Shown piece after piece: positions 1-7,414 of a stretch of 64,000 nt of DNA; position 1 is the stretch's first letter, and every line of letters begins with the position of its first letter. The position numbers and the translations under genes are program-made. Location: NCBI GenBank assembly GCA_022449455.1, contig JAKUPL010000015.1, positions 1 through 64,000 on the forward strand. Reading direction: 5' to 3'. Source of the stretch: Alcanivorax sp. (GTDB taxonomy: Bacteria > Pseudomonadota > Gammaproteobacteria > Pseudomonadales > Alcanivoracaceae). The notes below the pieces were generated by a model. It did not search any database. It saw only the letters and a list, made by a program, of their open reading frames with translations, and was not told where the DNA came from.

Positions 1-120
1 GTGGACATCCTGGTGGAGCTGGGCCGCCGCCGCATGGTCGGTGGCCAGGAAGACATGATCGTCGACGTCGCCCTGGACATGCTCAAACATCGTCAATCGG
101 AGACCGACCATGCCGGATAA
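1..120 (+). CDS. mhpE: 4-hydroxy-2-oxovalerate aldolase, C-terminal fragment
   Basis: Only the last 39 codons lie in the window; the reading frame is open from base 1 and stops at 118-120. The residues [19 protein letters not shown] followed by a short tail match the very conserved C-terminus of DmpG/MhpE-type aldolases. These enzymes cleave 4-hydroxy-2-oxovalerate to pyruvate and acetaldehyde at the end of meta-cleavage pathways and usually pair with an acylating acetaldehyde dehydrogenase, which would lie before the window. The stop overlaps the next gene by 11 bp, so the two are probably translated together. Function is assigned from the tail only. Confidence 0.8.
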   Translation: MDILVELGRRRMVGGQEDMIVDVALDMLKHRQSETDHAG

Positions 121-913
121 GAAACTGCCCGAGAACGCCGATATCCAGGCCATGGCCGAGCGGGTCGACGACGCCGCCCGGCGCGCCGCCGCCATCGATC
201 AGTTCGCCGCCGGCAGCCTGACCGTGGAGGACGCCTACGCGGTGCAGGCCGCCTCGGTGGCGCGCCGCGTCCAGCGCGGCGAGGCGCCCATCGGCATCAA
301 GCTGGGCTTCACCAGCCGCGCCAAGATGGTACAGATGGGCGTGGAAGACCTGATCTGGGGCCGGCTCACCGACGCCATGCTGGTGGAGGAGGGCGGCGAG
401 ATCGACCTGGCCGCCTACGTGCACCCGCGGGTGGAGCCGGAACTGGCCTTCCTGATCGACAAGCCGCTGGCCGGGCGCGTGACGCTGCCCCAGGCGCAGG
501 CGGCCATCGGCGCGGTGGCGCCGGCCATGGAGATCATCGATTCCCGCTACCGGGACTTCAAATTCGACCTGCCCAGTGTGATCGCCGACAACGCCTCGTC
601 CTCCGGGCTGGTGATCGGCGCCTGGCGGCGGGCCGACCTGGACATCGCCAATCTGGGCATGGTCATGAGCCTGGACGGCGAGGTGCGTCAGGTCGGTTCC
701 TCCGCCGCCATTCTCGGCCACCCGCTGCGTGCCCTGGTGGCCGCCGCCCGGCTGGTGGCGGAGGCCGGCATGAGCCTGCAGCCCGGCGACGTGGTACTGG
801 CCGGCGCCGCCACCGCCGCCGAGGCGCTGCGCCCGGGGCAGCATGTGGACCTGCGGGTGCAGTACCTGGGCGGCGCCGAGTTCCATGTGGCCGGCCCGGG
901 AGGCGCGTCATGA
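110..913 (+). CDS. dmpH: 4-oxalocrotonate decarboxylase (DmpH/NahK/AmnE type)
   Basis: A 267-residue member of the fumarylacetoacetase-fold hydratase/decarboxylase family. The stretches [15 protein letters not shown] and [24 protein letters not shown] are typical of 2-oxo-3-hexenedioate decarboxylase and separate it from the related hydratase. It would decarboxylate 4-oxalocrotonate to 2-oxopent-4-enoate using a divalent metal held by the E-x-E motif near residues 108-110 (VEPELAF). It lies between the aldolase and the aminomuconate deaminase with overlaps on both sides, which supports a role in the 2-aminomuconate branch of meta cleavage. A hydratase function is the alternative but fits the sequence less well. 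Confidence 0.85.
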   Translation: MPDKKLPENADIQAMAERVDDAARRAAAIDQFAAGSLTVEDAYAVQAASVARRVQRGEAPIGIKLGFTSRAKMVQMGVEDLIWGRLTDAMLVEEGGEIDLAAYVHPRVEPELAFLIDKPLAGRVTLPQAQAAIGAVAPAMEIIDSRYRDFKFDLPSVIADNASSSGLVIGAWRRADLDIANLGMVMSLDGEVRQVGSSAAILGHPLRALVAAARLVAEAGMSLQPGDVVLAGAATAAEALRPGQHVDLRVQYLGGAEFHVAGPGGAS

Positions 914-1356
914 GTGAGCAACCCCGGGACGCTTCGGCGTCGCAGAGCAAGACCCTGGCCCACAAGGCCAAACCCCGGGGCCGTTTTCCCCATGTGAAGC
1001 GGGCCGGCGACTTCCTGTTCGTCTCCGGCACCAGCTCGCGCCGCCCGGACAACAGCTTCGTGGGCGCCGAGGTGGACGACATGGGCGTCACCCGGCTCGA
1101 TATCGAGGCCCAGACCCGGGCGGTGATCGACAACATCGCCGACATCCTCAAGAGCGTCGACGCCGGCCTGGAAGACCTGGTGGAAGTGGGCTGCTTCCTG
1201 GTCAATATGAACGACTTCGGCGGCTTCAACCGGGTCTGGGGCGAGTATTTCGACGGCGACGGCCCCACTCGCACCACCGTGGCGGTCCATCAATTGCCCC
1301 ATCCCCTGCTGCTGGTGGAAATGAAGGCGGTGGCCTACAAGCCGCTGCCTCGCTGA
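910..1356 (+). CDS. amnD: 2-aminomuconate deaminase (RidA superfamily)
   Basis: 148 residues, RidA/YjgF fold. The block [20 protein letters not shown] followed by RRPDN, and the segment [18 protein letters not shown], are characteristic of AmnD/NbaF deaminases rather than generic RidA. The enzyme converts 2-aminomuconate to 4-oxalocrotonate with release of ammonia, which is the substrate of the decarboxylase encoded just upstream. The start codon overlaps the upstream stop by 4 bp (ATGA). Together with the two preceding genes it indicates catabolism of 2-aminophenol, 3-hydroxyanthranilate or a related amino-aromatic; the ring-cleavage dioxygenase and semialdehyde dehydrogenase would be upstream of the window. 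Confidence 0.88.
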   Translation: MSEQPRDASASQSKTLAHKAKPRGRFPHVKRAGDFLFVSGTSSRRPDNSFVGAEVDDMGVTRLDIEAQTRAVIDNIADILKSVDAGLEDLVEVGCFLVNMNDFGGFNRVWGEYFDGDGPTRTTVAVHQLPHPLLLVEMKAVAYKPLPR

Positions 1357-1380
1357 CACTCTCCCTTCCTGCCCCTCTTC

Positions 1381-1402
1381 GCGGAGCGCCGTCGCGCTCC
1401 GC
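1381..1402 (+). terminator. Rho-independent-like terminator of the aminomuconate operon
   Basis: A perfect 8-bp stem, GCGGAGCG / CGCTCCGC, with a 6-nt loop lies 25 bp after the deaminase stop. It is followed by a pyrimidine-rich tract with TTCCTTTT around 1407-1414. The position and strong stem fit an operon terminator; the T-run is interrupted, so efficiency is uncertain. Confidence 0.6.
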
Positions 1403-1578
1403 CCACCTTCCTTTTCCGCCCCCTCTTCACACATTTGCGCCCCCCGGGTATGGAAACCGCGCGCCAGGGAGTTTTAAATGGTGGGACGGTCGGTGTGCCG
1501 GCGTCCGGGTTGTCCTGCCCGCCCGGCCGGTCCCGACGGCTTGGATTTTCAGCCCGACCCACTTTCCGGAACACAACA

Positions 1579-2358
1579 ATGAACAACAACGACAACACTT
1601 CCTCGCTGGACCGGATCCTGGACATCATGCTGATGTTCGCCGGCCACGGCCGGGTGGTGACCCGCAGGGAGATCGAACGGCGCTTCGGTCTGTCGCGCAG
1701 CTCCGCCTACCGTTACCTGCACAGCCTGCGCCGGCGCGGCCTGATCACCGCCATGGCGCGCAGCGGCGAGTTCGTGCTCAGCCCCGGCTTCGTGCGCCTG
1801 GTGGCGCTCACCGAGGAATACGGCCGCGACATGTCCGAGATCGCCGCGCCGATCCTGCGCGAGCTGGCCGGCATCACCGGCGAAAGCGCCATGATTACCC
1901 ATCGCGCCGGCGACCGGGTGCTTTGCGTGCGTTTCCAGGACGGGCCGAGGGCGGTAAGGGTGGGGCTCGGCCCCGCCGCCAATACGCCTCTGTACCGGGG
2001 TGCCTCGGCCAAGGTGCATCTGGCCCATATGAACGACGCTGACATTCGCGACGTACTGGAGTACTGCCGCACGCTGCCGGAGGATGAGTTTCCCCGTCCG
2101 GTGGAAGACCTGGAGCACGAGCTGGGGGAAATCCGTGAGCGCGGCTACGCCACCAGCGCCGGCGAGCTGGAGGCCAGCGTGGTCAGTGTGGCGGTGCCGA
2201 TCATCGGCTCCGATAACAATCTGCTGGGTGTGGTGGCGGTGGCCTCCGTGGGGGAGCGCGCCCGGCACCCGGCAGAGGGTCTACTCGACCATCTGCGCAT
2301 CGCCGCCGTCCGTATCGTCCGGGAGTGGGATCGCGCCAAGCCCCGGGATTTGTTCTAG
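1579..2358 (+). CDS. IclR-family transcriptional regulator
   Basis: 259 residues from the ATG at 1579. An N-terminal winged helix-turn-helix (about residues 8-65, with RREIERRFGLSRSSAYRYLH as recognition region) is followed by the IclR effector-binding domain with the usual C-terminal pattern around SVVSVAVPIIGSDNNLLGVV. The open frame extends upstream to 1435, but the extra residues show no family similarity and run through GC-rich non-coding sequence. An 8-bp palindrome TTCCGGAA sits 7 bp before the ATG and may be part of an autoregulatory site. It precedes the amidohydrolase by 20 bp, so it probably controls the amidohydrolase/ABC transporter genes downstream. Confidence 0.88.
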   Translation: MNNNDNTSSLDRILDIMLMFAGHGRVVTRREIERRFGLSRSSAYRYLHSLRRRGLITAMARSGEFVLSPGFVRLVALTEEYGRDMSEIAAPILRELAGITGESAMITHRAGDRVLCVRFQDGPRAVRVGLGPAANTPLYRGASAKVHLAHMNDADIRDVLEYCRTLPEDEFPRPVEDLEHELGEIRERGYATSAGELEASVVSVAVPIIGSDNNLLGVVAVASVGERARHPAEGLLDHLRIAAVRIVREWDRAKPRDLF

Positions 2359-2378
2359 ATCGACCCTCAGGGGGATGA

Positions 2379-3743
2379 ATGACCACCACATTGTTTAAAG
2401 GGGGCCGGGTCCTGACGCTGGATGCGGACGGCAACGATTACCGGGACGGCTGCGTGCTGGTCCGCGACGACCGGATTGAATACGTGGGTCCTGGCGACGG
2501 TCTACCCGCGCAGCCCGTGGACCACACTCTGGATGTCAGGGGTAAGTTGGTGATGCCCGGGCTGGTCAACGGCCATACCCACCTAAGCATGGTGTTCGGC
2601 CGCACTCTGGGCCCGGAAAAGCGACTGATGCAGTGGCTCGATCAGCAGCTGCCGATCATCGAGGCGTTTGACGAAGAAGCCATGTATGTGGCGCAGCTGC
2701 TCGGCTGCCTGGAAAACCTCAAGAACGGCAACACCACCCTGGTGGAAAACCTGGTGGCGCCGCACCCGCCCGGCTATACACCGGAGCAAGCGGTGCTGCA
2801 GGCGATGCGTGACGCCGGCGTGCGCGCCACCCTGGCGCCCGGATTTCTCGGGCGTAATTTCCGGCCCAGCTACACGGAAAGCCTGGACCTGCAGGCGCGA
2901 CGCATTACCGACCTGGCCCACGAGTGGCACGGCGCCGACAACGACCGGCTGCGTCTGGCCACGGGTCCGCTGCTGCCCTGGTGCATGGACGAAACCATGT
3001 TTCGCCAGACCCGGGCGCTGGCGGACAATCTGGGCATCACCCTGCACATGCACGGCGCCGAGACCAAGGAATTCAACGCCTTGATCGCCCAACATTTCGG
3101 GCGCGAAATCCGTCAGGTGGAACTGCTCGCCGAAACCGGCTGCCTGGGTCCGGACGTGCAACTGGCCGCGGTGTACGACATCTCACCGAATGAGGTCAGG
3201 TTGCTTGCCGAGAGCGACACCCGCGTGTTGCTCGACCCGCCCACCCGACTGTTCTGGGGCTCCGGCTTTCCGCCGATTCATCCGTTCCTGGAGGCCGGTG
3301 TTACCTGCGGACTGGCCACCAATGGGCCCGCCGCCAATTGCGGTCAGGACCTGTTTGAAAGCATGAAATACGCCTGTGCCACGGCCAAGACCGCCAAAGG
3401 GGATCCGGACGCCCTGGACGCGGCCCGCGCCTTGCGGATGGCCACCTCGGAGGGGGCGCTGGCGATCGGTCGTGAAGGCCAGGTGGGGGCGCTGGTAACG
3501 GGCATGAAGGCGGACATCATCACCCTGGACCTGCGGCAGCCGCACCTGGCGCCGACGCTGGATGTAAAGGCCGCGCTGGTGTACAGCGCCCGAGGCACCG
3601 ACGTACGCGATGTGATGGTGGACGGTCGTTTGTTGATAGAAAACCGCCGCGCTCGGTTCCTTGATGAGGACGCTCTGTTGGAGCAGGCCGGACATCTGGC
3701 CCGGCGCTGCGCCAGGGAGGCCGGCATCCAACTGCCCGGCTAG
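2379..3743 (+). CDS. Amidohydrolase of the TRZ/ATZ (cyclic deaminase/chlorohydrolase) type with altered active site
   Basis: 454 residues with the composite beta-sandwich/TIM-barrel layout of ATZ/TRZ-like amidohydrolases. The first metal motif HTH (residues 66/68) and the beta-5 motif HMHGAE (about 223-228) are intact. In the beta-6 region, where the family normally has a histidine (as in AHCVHL), the sequence reads LAAVYDIS (262-269). The beta-8 aspartate of the usual GTDG motif is asparagine (ATNG, N315). Substrate cannot be read from sequence; deamination or dechlorination of an N-heterocycle is typical of the family. The gene sits between an IclR regulator and a taurine/nitrate-type ABC importer, suggesting it acts on the imported compound. 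It could have an atypical mechanism. Confidence 0.8.
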   Translation: MTTTLFKGGRVLTLDADGNDYRDGCVLVRDDRIEYVGPGDGLPAQPVDHTLDVRGKLVMPGLVNGHTHLSMVFGRTLGPEKRLMQWLDQQLPIIEAFDEEAMYVAQLLGCLENLKNGNTTLVENLVAPHPPGYTPEQAVLQAMRDAGVRATLAPGFLGRNFRPSYTESLDLQARRITDLAHEWHGADNDRLRLATGPLLPWCMDETMFRQTRALADNLGITLHMHGAETKEFNALIAQHFGREIRQVELLAETGCLGPDVQLAAVYDISPNEVRLLAESDTRVLLDPPTRLFWGSGFPPIHPFLEAGVTCGLATNGPAANCGQDLFESMKYACATAKTAKGDPDALDAARALRMATSEGALAIGREGQVGALVTGMKADIITLDLRQPHLAPTLDVKAALVYSARGTDVRDVMVDGRLLIENRRARFLDEDALLEQAGHLARRCAREAGIQLPG

Positions 3744-3779
3744 GGGGCAAGCGGCGCGAATGATAAGAAGGAAAGCGCT

Positions 3780-4523
3780 GTGCTGTTAAAACTGGGATCG
3801 ATGCTGGCCGTGGTGGCGGCCTGGTTCGGGTTGTCCCTGCTGCTGCCGGCCACGGTGCTGCCGGGCCCCTGGCAAACCCTGAACGTACTGATCGAAAATG
3901 TCGTCGACGGCCAGGTGCATCAGCATTTGCTGGCCACTCTGGGGCGGGTGGCCGGCGGCCTGGCGCTGGCCATGGCGGTGGGCGTGCCGGTGGGCATCGT
4001 CATGGGGCTCAACCGGTTCGCCGAGAAAACCCTGGATGTGTGGGTGATGGTGGCGCTGACCGTGCCCAGCCTGTGCTATGCGATCCTCGCCTTTATCTGG
4101 ATCGGCCTCAACGAAACCGCCGCCATCGTCGCCATCGGGCTCACCTCGGCCCCCTCCATCGCCATCAATCTGTGGGAAGGCGTCAAGAACATCGACACCC
4201 GCCTGTTCAAAATGGCGCGGGTGTTCAACGCCTCGCGCTGGGTGATCGTGCGCCGGGTGCTGTTTCCCCAGGTGCTGCCCTACATCATGGCGTCCCTGCG
4301 TTTCGGCCTGGGCATCGTGTGGAAGATCACGGTGCTGGTGGAGCTGCTCGGTCGCCCGGACGGCGTCGGCTTCCAGCTGTTCTACTGGTATCAGTTGGCG
4401 GACATGGGGCAGGTGCTGGCCTGGACCCTGCTGTTCACCCTGGTGATGCTGTTTATCGAACTGGTGATTCTGCAACGGCTGGAGCGCCGGCTGTTCGCCT
4501 GGCGACCGGAGGTAAGGCTGTGA
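3780..4523 (+). CDS. ABC transporter permease (SsuC/TauC family)
   Basis: 247 residues, about six membrane helices, with the binding-protein-dependent permease EAA-type loop near residues 140-175 (APSIAINLWEGVKNIDTRLF, then KMARVFNAS). The start is a GTG preceded by AAGGAAAG about 4 bp upstream; an ATG at 3760 hits a stop after nine codons and is rejected. Members of this family form the membrane channel for taurine, alkanesulfonate, nitrate, thiamine-precursor or riboflavin importers. It overlaps the ATPase gene by 4 bp (GTGA). With the two downstream binding proteins it forms a complete importer. Confidence 0.9.
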   Translation: MLLKLGSMLAVVAAWFGLSLLLPATVLPGPWQTLNVLIENVVDGQVHQHLLATLGRVAGGLALAMAVGVPVGIVMGLNRFAEKTLDVWVMVALTVPSLCYAILAFIWIGLNETAAIVAIGLTSAPSIAINLWEGVKNIDTRLFKMARVFNASRWVIVRRVLFPQVLPYIMASLRFGLGIVWKITVLVELLGRPDGVGFQLFYWYQLADMGQVLAWTLLFTLVMLFIELVILQRLERRLFAWRPEVRL

Positions 4524-5323
4524 GCCGAGAAGCGACCGACAATGGCATTCTGGTGGAAGGGCTGATCAAGGAGTTTCCCGGCCAGCGGGTGCTCGACGGC
4601 CTGGACCTGACCGTCGCCAGCGGCGAGTTCGTCTGTCTGCTGGGCCCGTCCGGCTGCGGCAAATCCACCCTGCTTAATATCCTCTCCGGCCTGGACGGCG
4701 ATTATCGGGGCACCGTGCGCTTCGGCGGCCGCGCCATGGCGCCCGGCGGCAAGCCGCCGCTGACCATCGGCTATCTGTTCCAGGAGCCGCGCCTGCTGCC
4801 CTGGCTCACCGCCGAACGCAATGTGGATTTCGCCCTGGAGAATTCCCGGGTACCCCGGGCGCGCTGGGCGGCGATCAAGGACCACTACTTCGCGCTCACC
4901 GGTCTGCAGGCGTTCCGTCACTATTACCCTCACCAACTGTCCGGTGGCATGGCCCAGCGGCTGTCGCTGGTGCGGGCCCTGGCCATCGAGCCGGACGTGC
5001 TGTTCATGGACGAACCGTTCAGCGGCCTGGACGAACTCACCGCCCGGCGGCTGCGGGTGGACCTGCTCGATATCTGGCGGCAGACCGGCAAGACCATTCT
5101 TTTCATCACCCACAACAGCTACGAAGCCACCTTTCTGGGTGACCGGGTGGTGGTATTGTCCCGAGGGGGCATCCGCAATCAGATCACCGTGGACGTGCCG
5201 CGTCCCCGGGACTATGACGACGCCGCCCTGTTTCAGGTCGGCAAGACCGTTTCCGCCACCTTTATCGAAGCCGCCGAGGCGGCGGAGCGAGGCCGTTCGG
5301 AGGGAACGGCTCACCCTGACTAA
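4520..5323 (+). CDS. ABC transporter ATP-binding protein (SsuB/TauB family)
   Basis: 267 residues. All nucleotide-binding motifs are present: Walker A GPSGCGKST, Q-loop LFQEPRLLPW, signature LSGGMAQRLS, Walker B VLFMDEPFSGLDE and the H-loop FITHN. The GTG at 4520 overlaps the permease stop and is the first start that leaves a normal N-terminus; the frame is open 160 codons further upstream but that part is antisense-like noise inside the permease gene. The C-terminal 50 residues extend past the ATPase core as in other family members. It energises the importer encoded by its neighbours. Confidence 0.92.
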   Translation: MSREATDNGILVEGLIKEFPGQRVLDGLDLTVASGEFVCLLGPSGCGKSTLLNILSGLDGDYRGTVRFGGRAMAPGGKPPLTIGYLFQEPRLLPWLTAERNVDFALENSRVPRARWAAIKDHYFALTGLQAFRHYYPHQLSGGMAQRLSLVRALAIEPDVLFMDEPFSGLDELTARRLRVDLLDIWRQTGKTILFITHNSYEATFLGDRVVVLSRGGIRNQITVDVPRPRDYDDAALFQVGKTVSATFIEAAEAAERGRSEGTAHPD

Positions 5324-5346
5324 CAACAACGACAAAGGAGAACACC

Positions 5347-6348
5347 ATGGATAAGGCAAAGAGATGGGGGTACGGCTTTAAGGGGGCGCTGTTCGGTGTG
5401 TTGATTTCGGTGATGGCAACCAGTGCCCGCGCCGACGCGCCGGAAGTACGAATGGGGGATATGCCCCAGTCGCTGATTACCGTGGTCTATCAGGTGATCG
5501 TTGACCAGGGTTTGGATGAAAAGCACGGTATTCGGGTGGACCGCCAGGCCTATCCGACCATTGAAGGCTTGTTCAACGCGGTACGCGGCAAGCAGGTGGA
5601 CGTGGGGTTCGGTGGCTGGACCGCCTTCGCCCAGTTCCGGGCCCAGGGTTATCCAGTGCTGAACGTGTATCCGGTGGGGCGCGGCGCGACCCTGGATGTG
5701 CTGGTGCCGGTGGATTCCGAGCTCCAGAACCTGGAAGACTTGAAGGGCAAGCGGGTCGTGTCCTTCGCTGGCGCGGCGGGCACGGGAACGGTGCTTTTGA
5801 GAGTGCTGCTCAACGATTTCTACGGCTTTGATCCCGCCGAAACTGGTGACCTGCAATACGCCGGCCCCGGCGTCATTCCCGGTTTGTTGGAAAGCGGCGA
5901 TGTGGCCGCCGGCTTGCTGTTCGACCCCATGGCCGCCAAAGCCATTGCCTCCGGGAAATTCCGCAGCATCGGCAATCTGGGCGAGCTCTATAAAGACCGA
6001 ACCGGTGATGATTTTCTCTGGATCGCCATGATTACCAACGAGGAATTCGCGGACCGTCACCCCGATGCCATGGCCGGTTTCTTGCAGGCCTGGGTGGAGG
6101 CGCTGGCTTACGTCCGCCAACACCCGGAGGTGTTCAAGGCGTTCGGCGAACAGATGGGCCTGGACGCGACGGGCATTGAACTGCTGGCGGAACGGGCCCT
6201 CCTTGATTACGACACCTCGCCTTGGAATCGTCGCTATATCGACGGCCTGATGGGGTTCGCCGAACGGGCCCGGCGGGTCATGGGCAAGGGTTACCTGGAG
6301 ACGGTTCCCGAGGACGCCTTCAGCACCCGGTTCGTACCGACTCAATAA
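5347..6348 (+). CDS. ABC transporter substrate-binding protein 1 (NMT1/SsuA-like)
   Basis: 333 residues with a Sec signal peptide (hydrophobic segment about 13-26, cleavage after TSARA). The mature part follows the periplasmic binding protein type 2 fold seen in nitrate/sulfonate/taurine and thiamine-precursor binding proteins, for example GLFNAVRGKQVDVGFGGW and LEDLKGKRVVSFAGAAGTGT. It lies 23 bp after the ATPase with AAAGGAGAA as ribosome site. The next gene encodes a close paralogue that aligns along the whole length almost without gaps. Ligand unknown; the neighbouring amidohydrolase suggests a small nitrogenous ring compound, which is inference. Confidence 0.88.
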   Translation: MDKAKRWGYGFKGALFGVLISVMATSARADAPEVRMGDMPQSLITVVYQVIVDQGLDEKHGIRVDRQAYPTIEGLFNAVRGKQVDVGFGGWTAFAQFRAQGYPVLNVYPVGRGATLDVLVPVDSELQNLEDLKGKRVVSFAGAAGTGTVLLRVLLNDFYGFDPAETGDLQYAGPGVIPGLLESGDVAAGLLFDPMAAKAIASGKFRSIGNLGELYKDRTGDDFLWIAMITNEEFADRHPDAMAGFLQAWVEALAYVRQHPEVFKAFGEQMGLDATGIELLAERALLDYDTSPWNRRYIDGLMGFAERARRVMGKGYLETVPEDAFSTRFVPTQ

Positions 6349-6418
6349 CGACCGGCCGCCACCGAAATACTACTTAACGGGTTTAATGACATAACGACAA
6401 AGCTGGGAGGAGAGTTCC

Positions 6419-7414
6419 ATGAACGTTCAAGGTTTGATGAAAAAGTCTTTGCTGGGGGCGCCGCTGCTGGTGGTGACACTGTGCGCGCTGGCGCTGAGCG
6501 CGCGGGCCGCGGACACCGAGATTCGTATCGGTGACATGGCGCAGTCGCTCAACGGCATCGCTTCGCACGTGATGATCGACCAGGAGTTCGACCACAAATA
6601 CGGCGTCGATCTGAAATATCAGGGCTACCCGACACTGGACGGCCTGTTCAACGCGATCCGTGGCAAGCAGGTGGATGTGGGCTTCGGGGGTTGGACTGGC
6701 TTCGCCCAGTTCCGTGCCCAGGGTTTCCCGGTGTTCAACATCTTCCCGGTGGGTCGTGGCACCAGCCTGGACGTGCTGGTGCCGGCGGATTCCGATATCC
6801 AGACGCTGGAAGATCTGAAGGGCAAGCGGGTGGCCTCCTACGCCGGTGCCGCCGGCACCGCCACGGTGCTGCTGCGGGTGGTACTCAACGATTTCTACGA
6901 GTTCGACCCGGCCAAGGACGGTAATCTGCAGTACGTGGGCCCGGGCATCATTCCCACCCTGCTGGACAGCGGGGATATCGAAGCTGGTCTGCTGTTCGAT
7001 CCGCTCGCCGCCAAGGCCATCGCCTCGGGTAAATACCGCAGCATCGGCAACCTGGGTGATATCTACAAAGAGAAAACCGGGGACGACTTCCTGTGGATCG
7101 CTCTGGCCACCAACGACGAGTTCGCCGAGGCCCATCCGGAGGCGCTGTCCGGCTTCCTGAAAGGCTGGGTGGAATCGGTGGACTATGTGAAGAGCCATCC
7201 GCAGGTGTTCCAGGCCTACGGCGAAAAACTGGGCCTCGACCAGGCCGGCATCGACATGCTCGCCGAGCGGGTCACCCGGGACTACGCCACCACCTGGAAC
7301 GATGAGTACATCGACGGGCTCAAGGCGTTCGCGGAGCGCGCCAACCGGGTGATGGACAAGGGCTATCTGGACGAACTGCCGGACGACGCCTTCTCCACCC
7401 GCTTCGTGCCCTGA
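6419..7414 (+). CDS. ABC transporter substrate-binding protein 2 (paralogue of the preceding gene)
   Basis: 331 residues, signal peptide about 1-30 (hydrophobic LLGAPLLVVTLCALAL, cleavage after SARAA). It aligns end to end with the upstream binding protein; well over half of the residues are identical by eye, including DVGFGGW, FAQFRAQG, LEDLKGKRV, AAKAIASGK and DDAFSTRFVP. This marks a local gene duplication. Differences cluster in the segment just after the signal peptide (VVYQVIVDQGLDE versus IASHVMIDQEFDH), which may alter ligand choice. GGGAGGAGAG precedes the start. The last 52 bp overlap the end of a gene on the other strand. Confidence 0.88.
   Translation: MNVQGLMKKSLLGAPLLVVTLCALALSARAADTEIRIGDMAQSLNGIASHVMIDQEFDHKYGVDLKYQGYPTLDGLFNAIRGKQVDVGFGGWTGFAQFRAQGFPVFNIFPVGRGTSLDVLVPADSDIQTLEDLKGKRVASYAGAAGTATVLLRVVLNDFYEFDPAKDGNLQYVGPGIIPTLLDSGDIEAGLLFDPLAAKAIASGKYRSIGNLGDIYKEKTGDDFLWIALATNDEFAEAHPEALSGFLKGWVESVDYVKSHPQVFQAYGEKLGLDQAGIDMLAERVTRDYATTWNDEYIDGLKAFAERANRVMDKGYLDELPDDAFSTRFVP

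Noticed and set aside
1435-1578. Longer start for the first IclR regulator
   Set aside because: The extra 48 residues are low-complexity and precede the conserved helix-turn-helix start; the ATG at 1579 fits family length.
4040-4519. Open upstream extension of the ABC ATPase frame by 160 codons
   Set aside because: It is out of frame within the permease gene, has no similarity to ATPases, and a GTG at 4520 with typical GTGA coupling gives a normal N-terminus.
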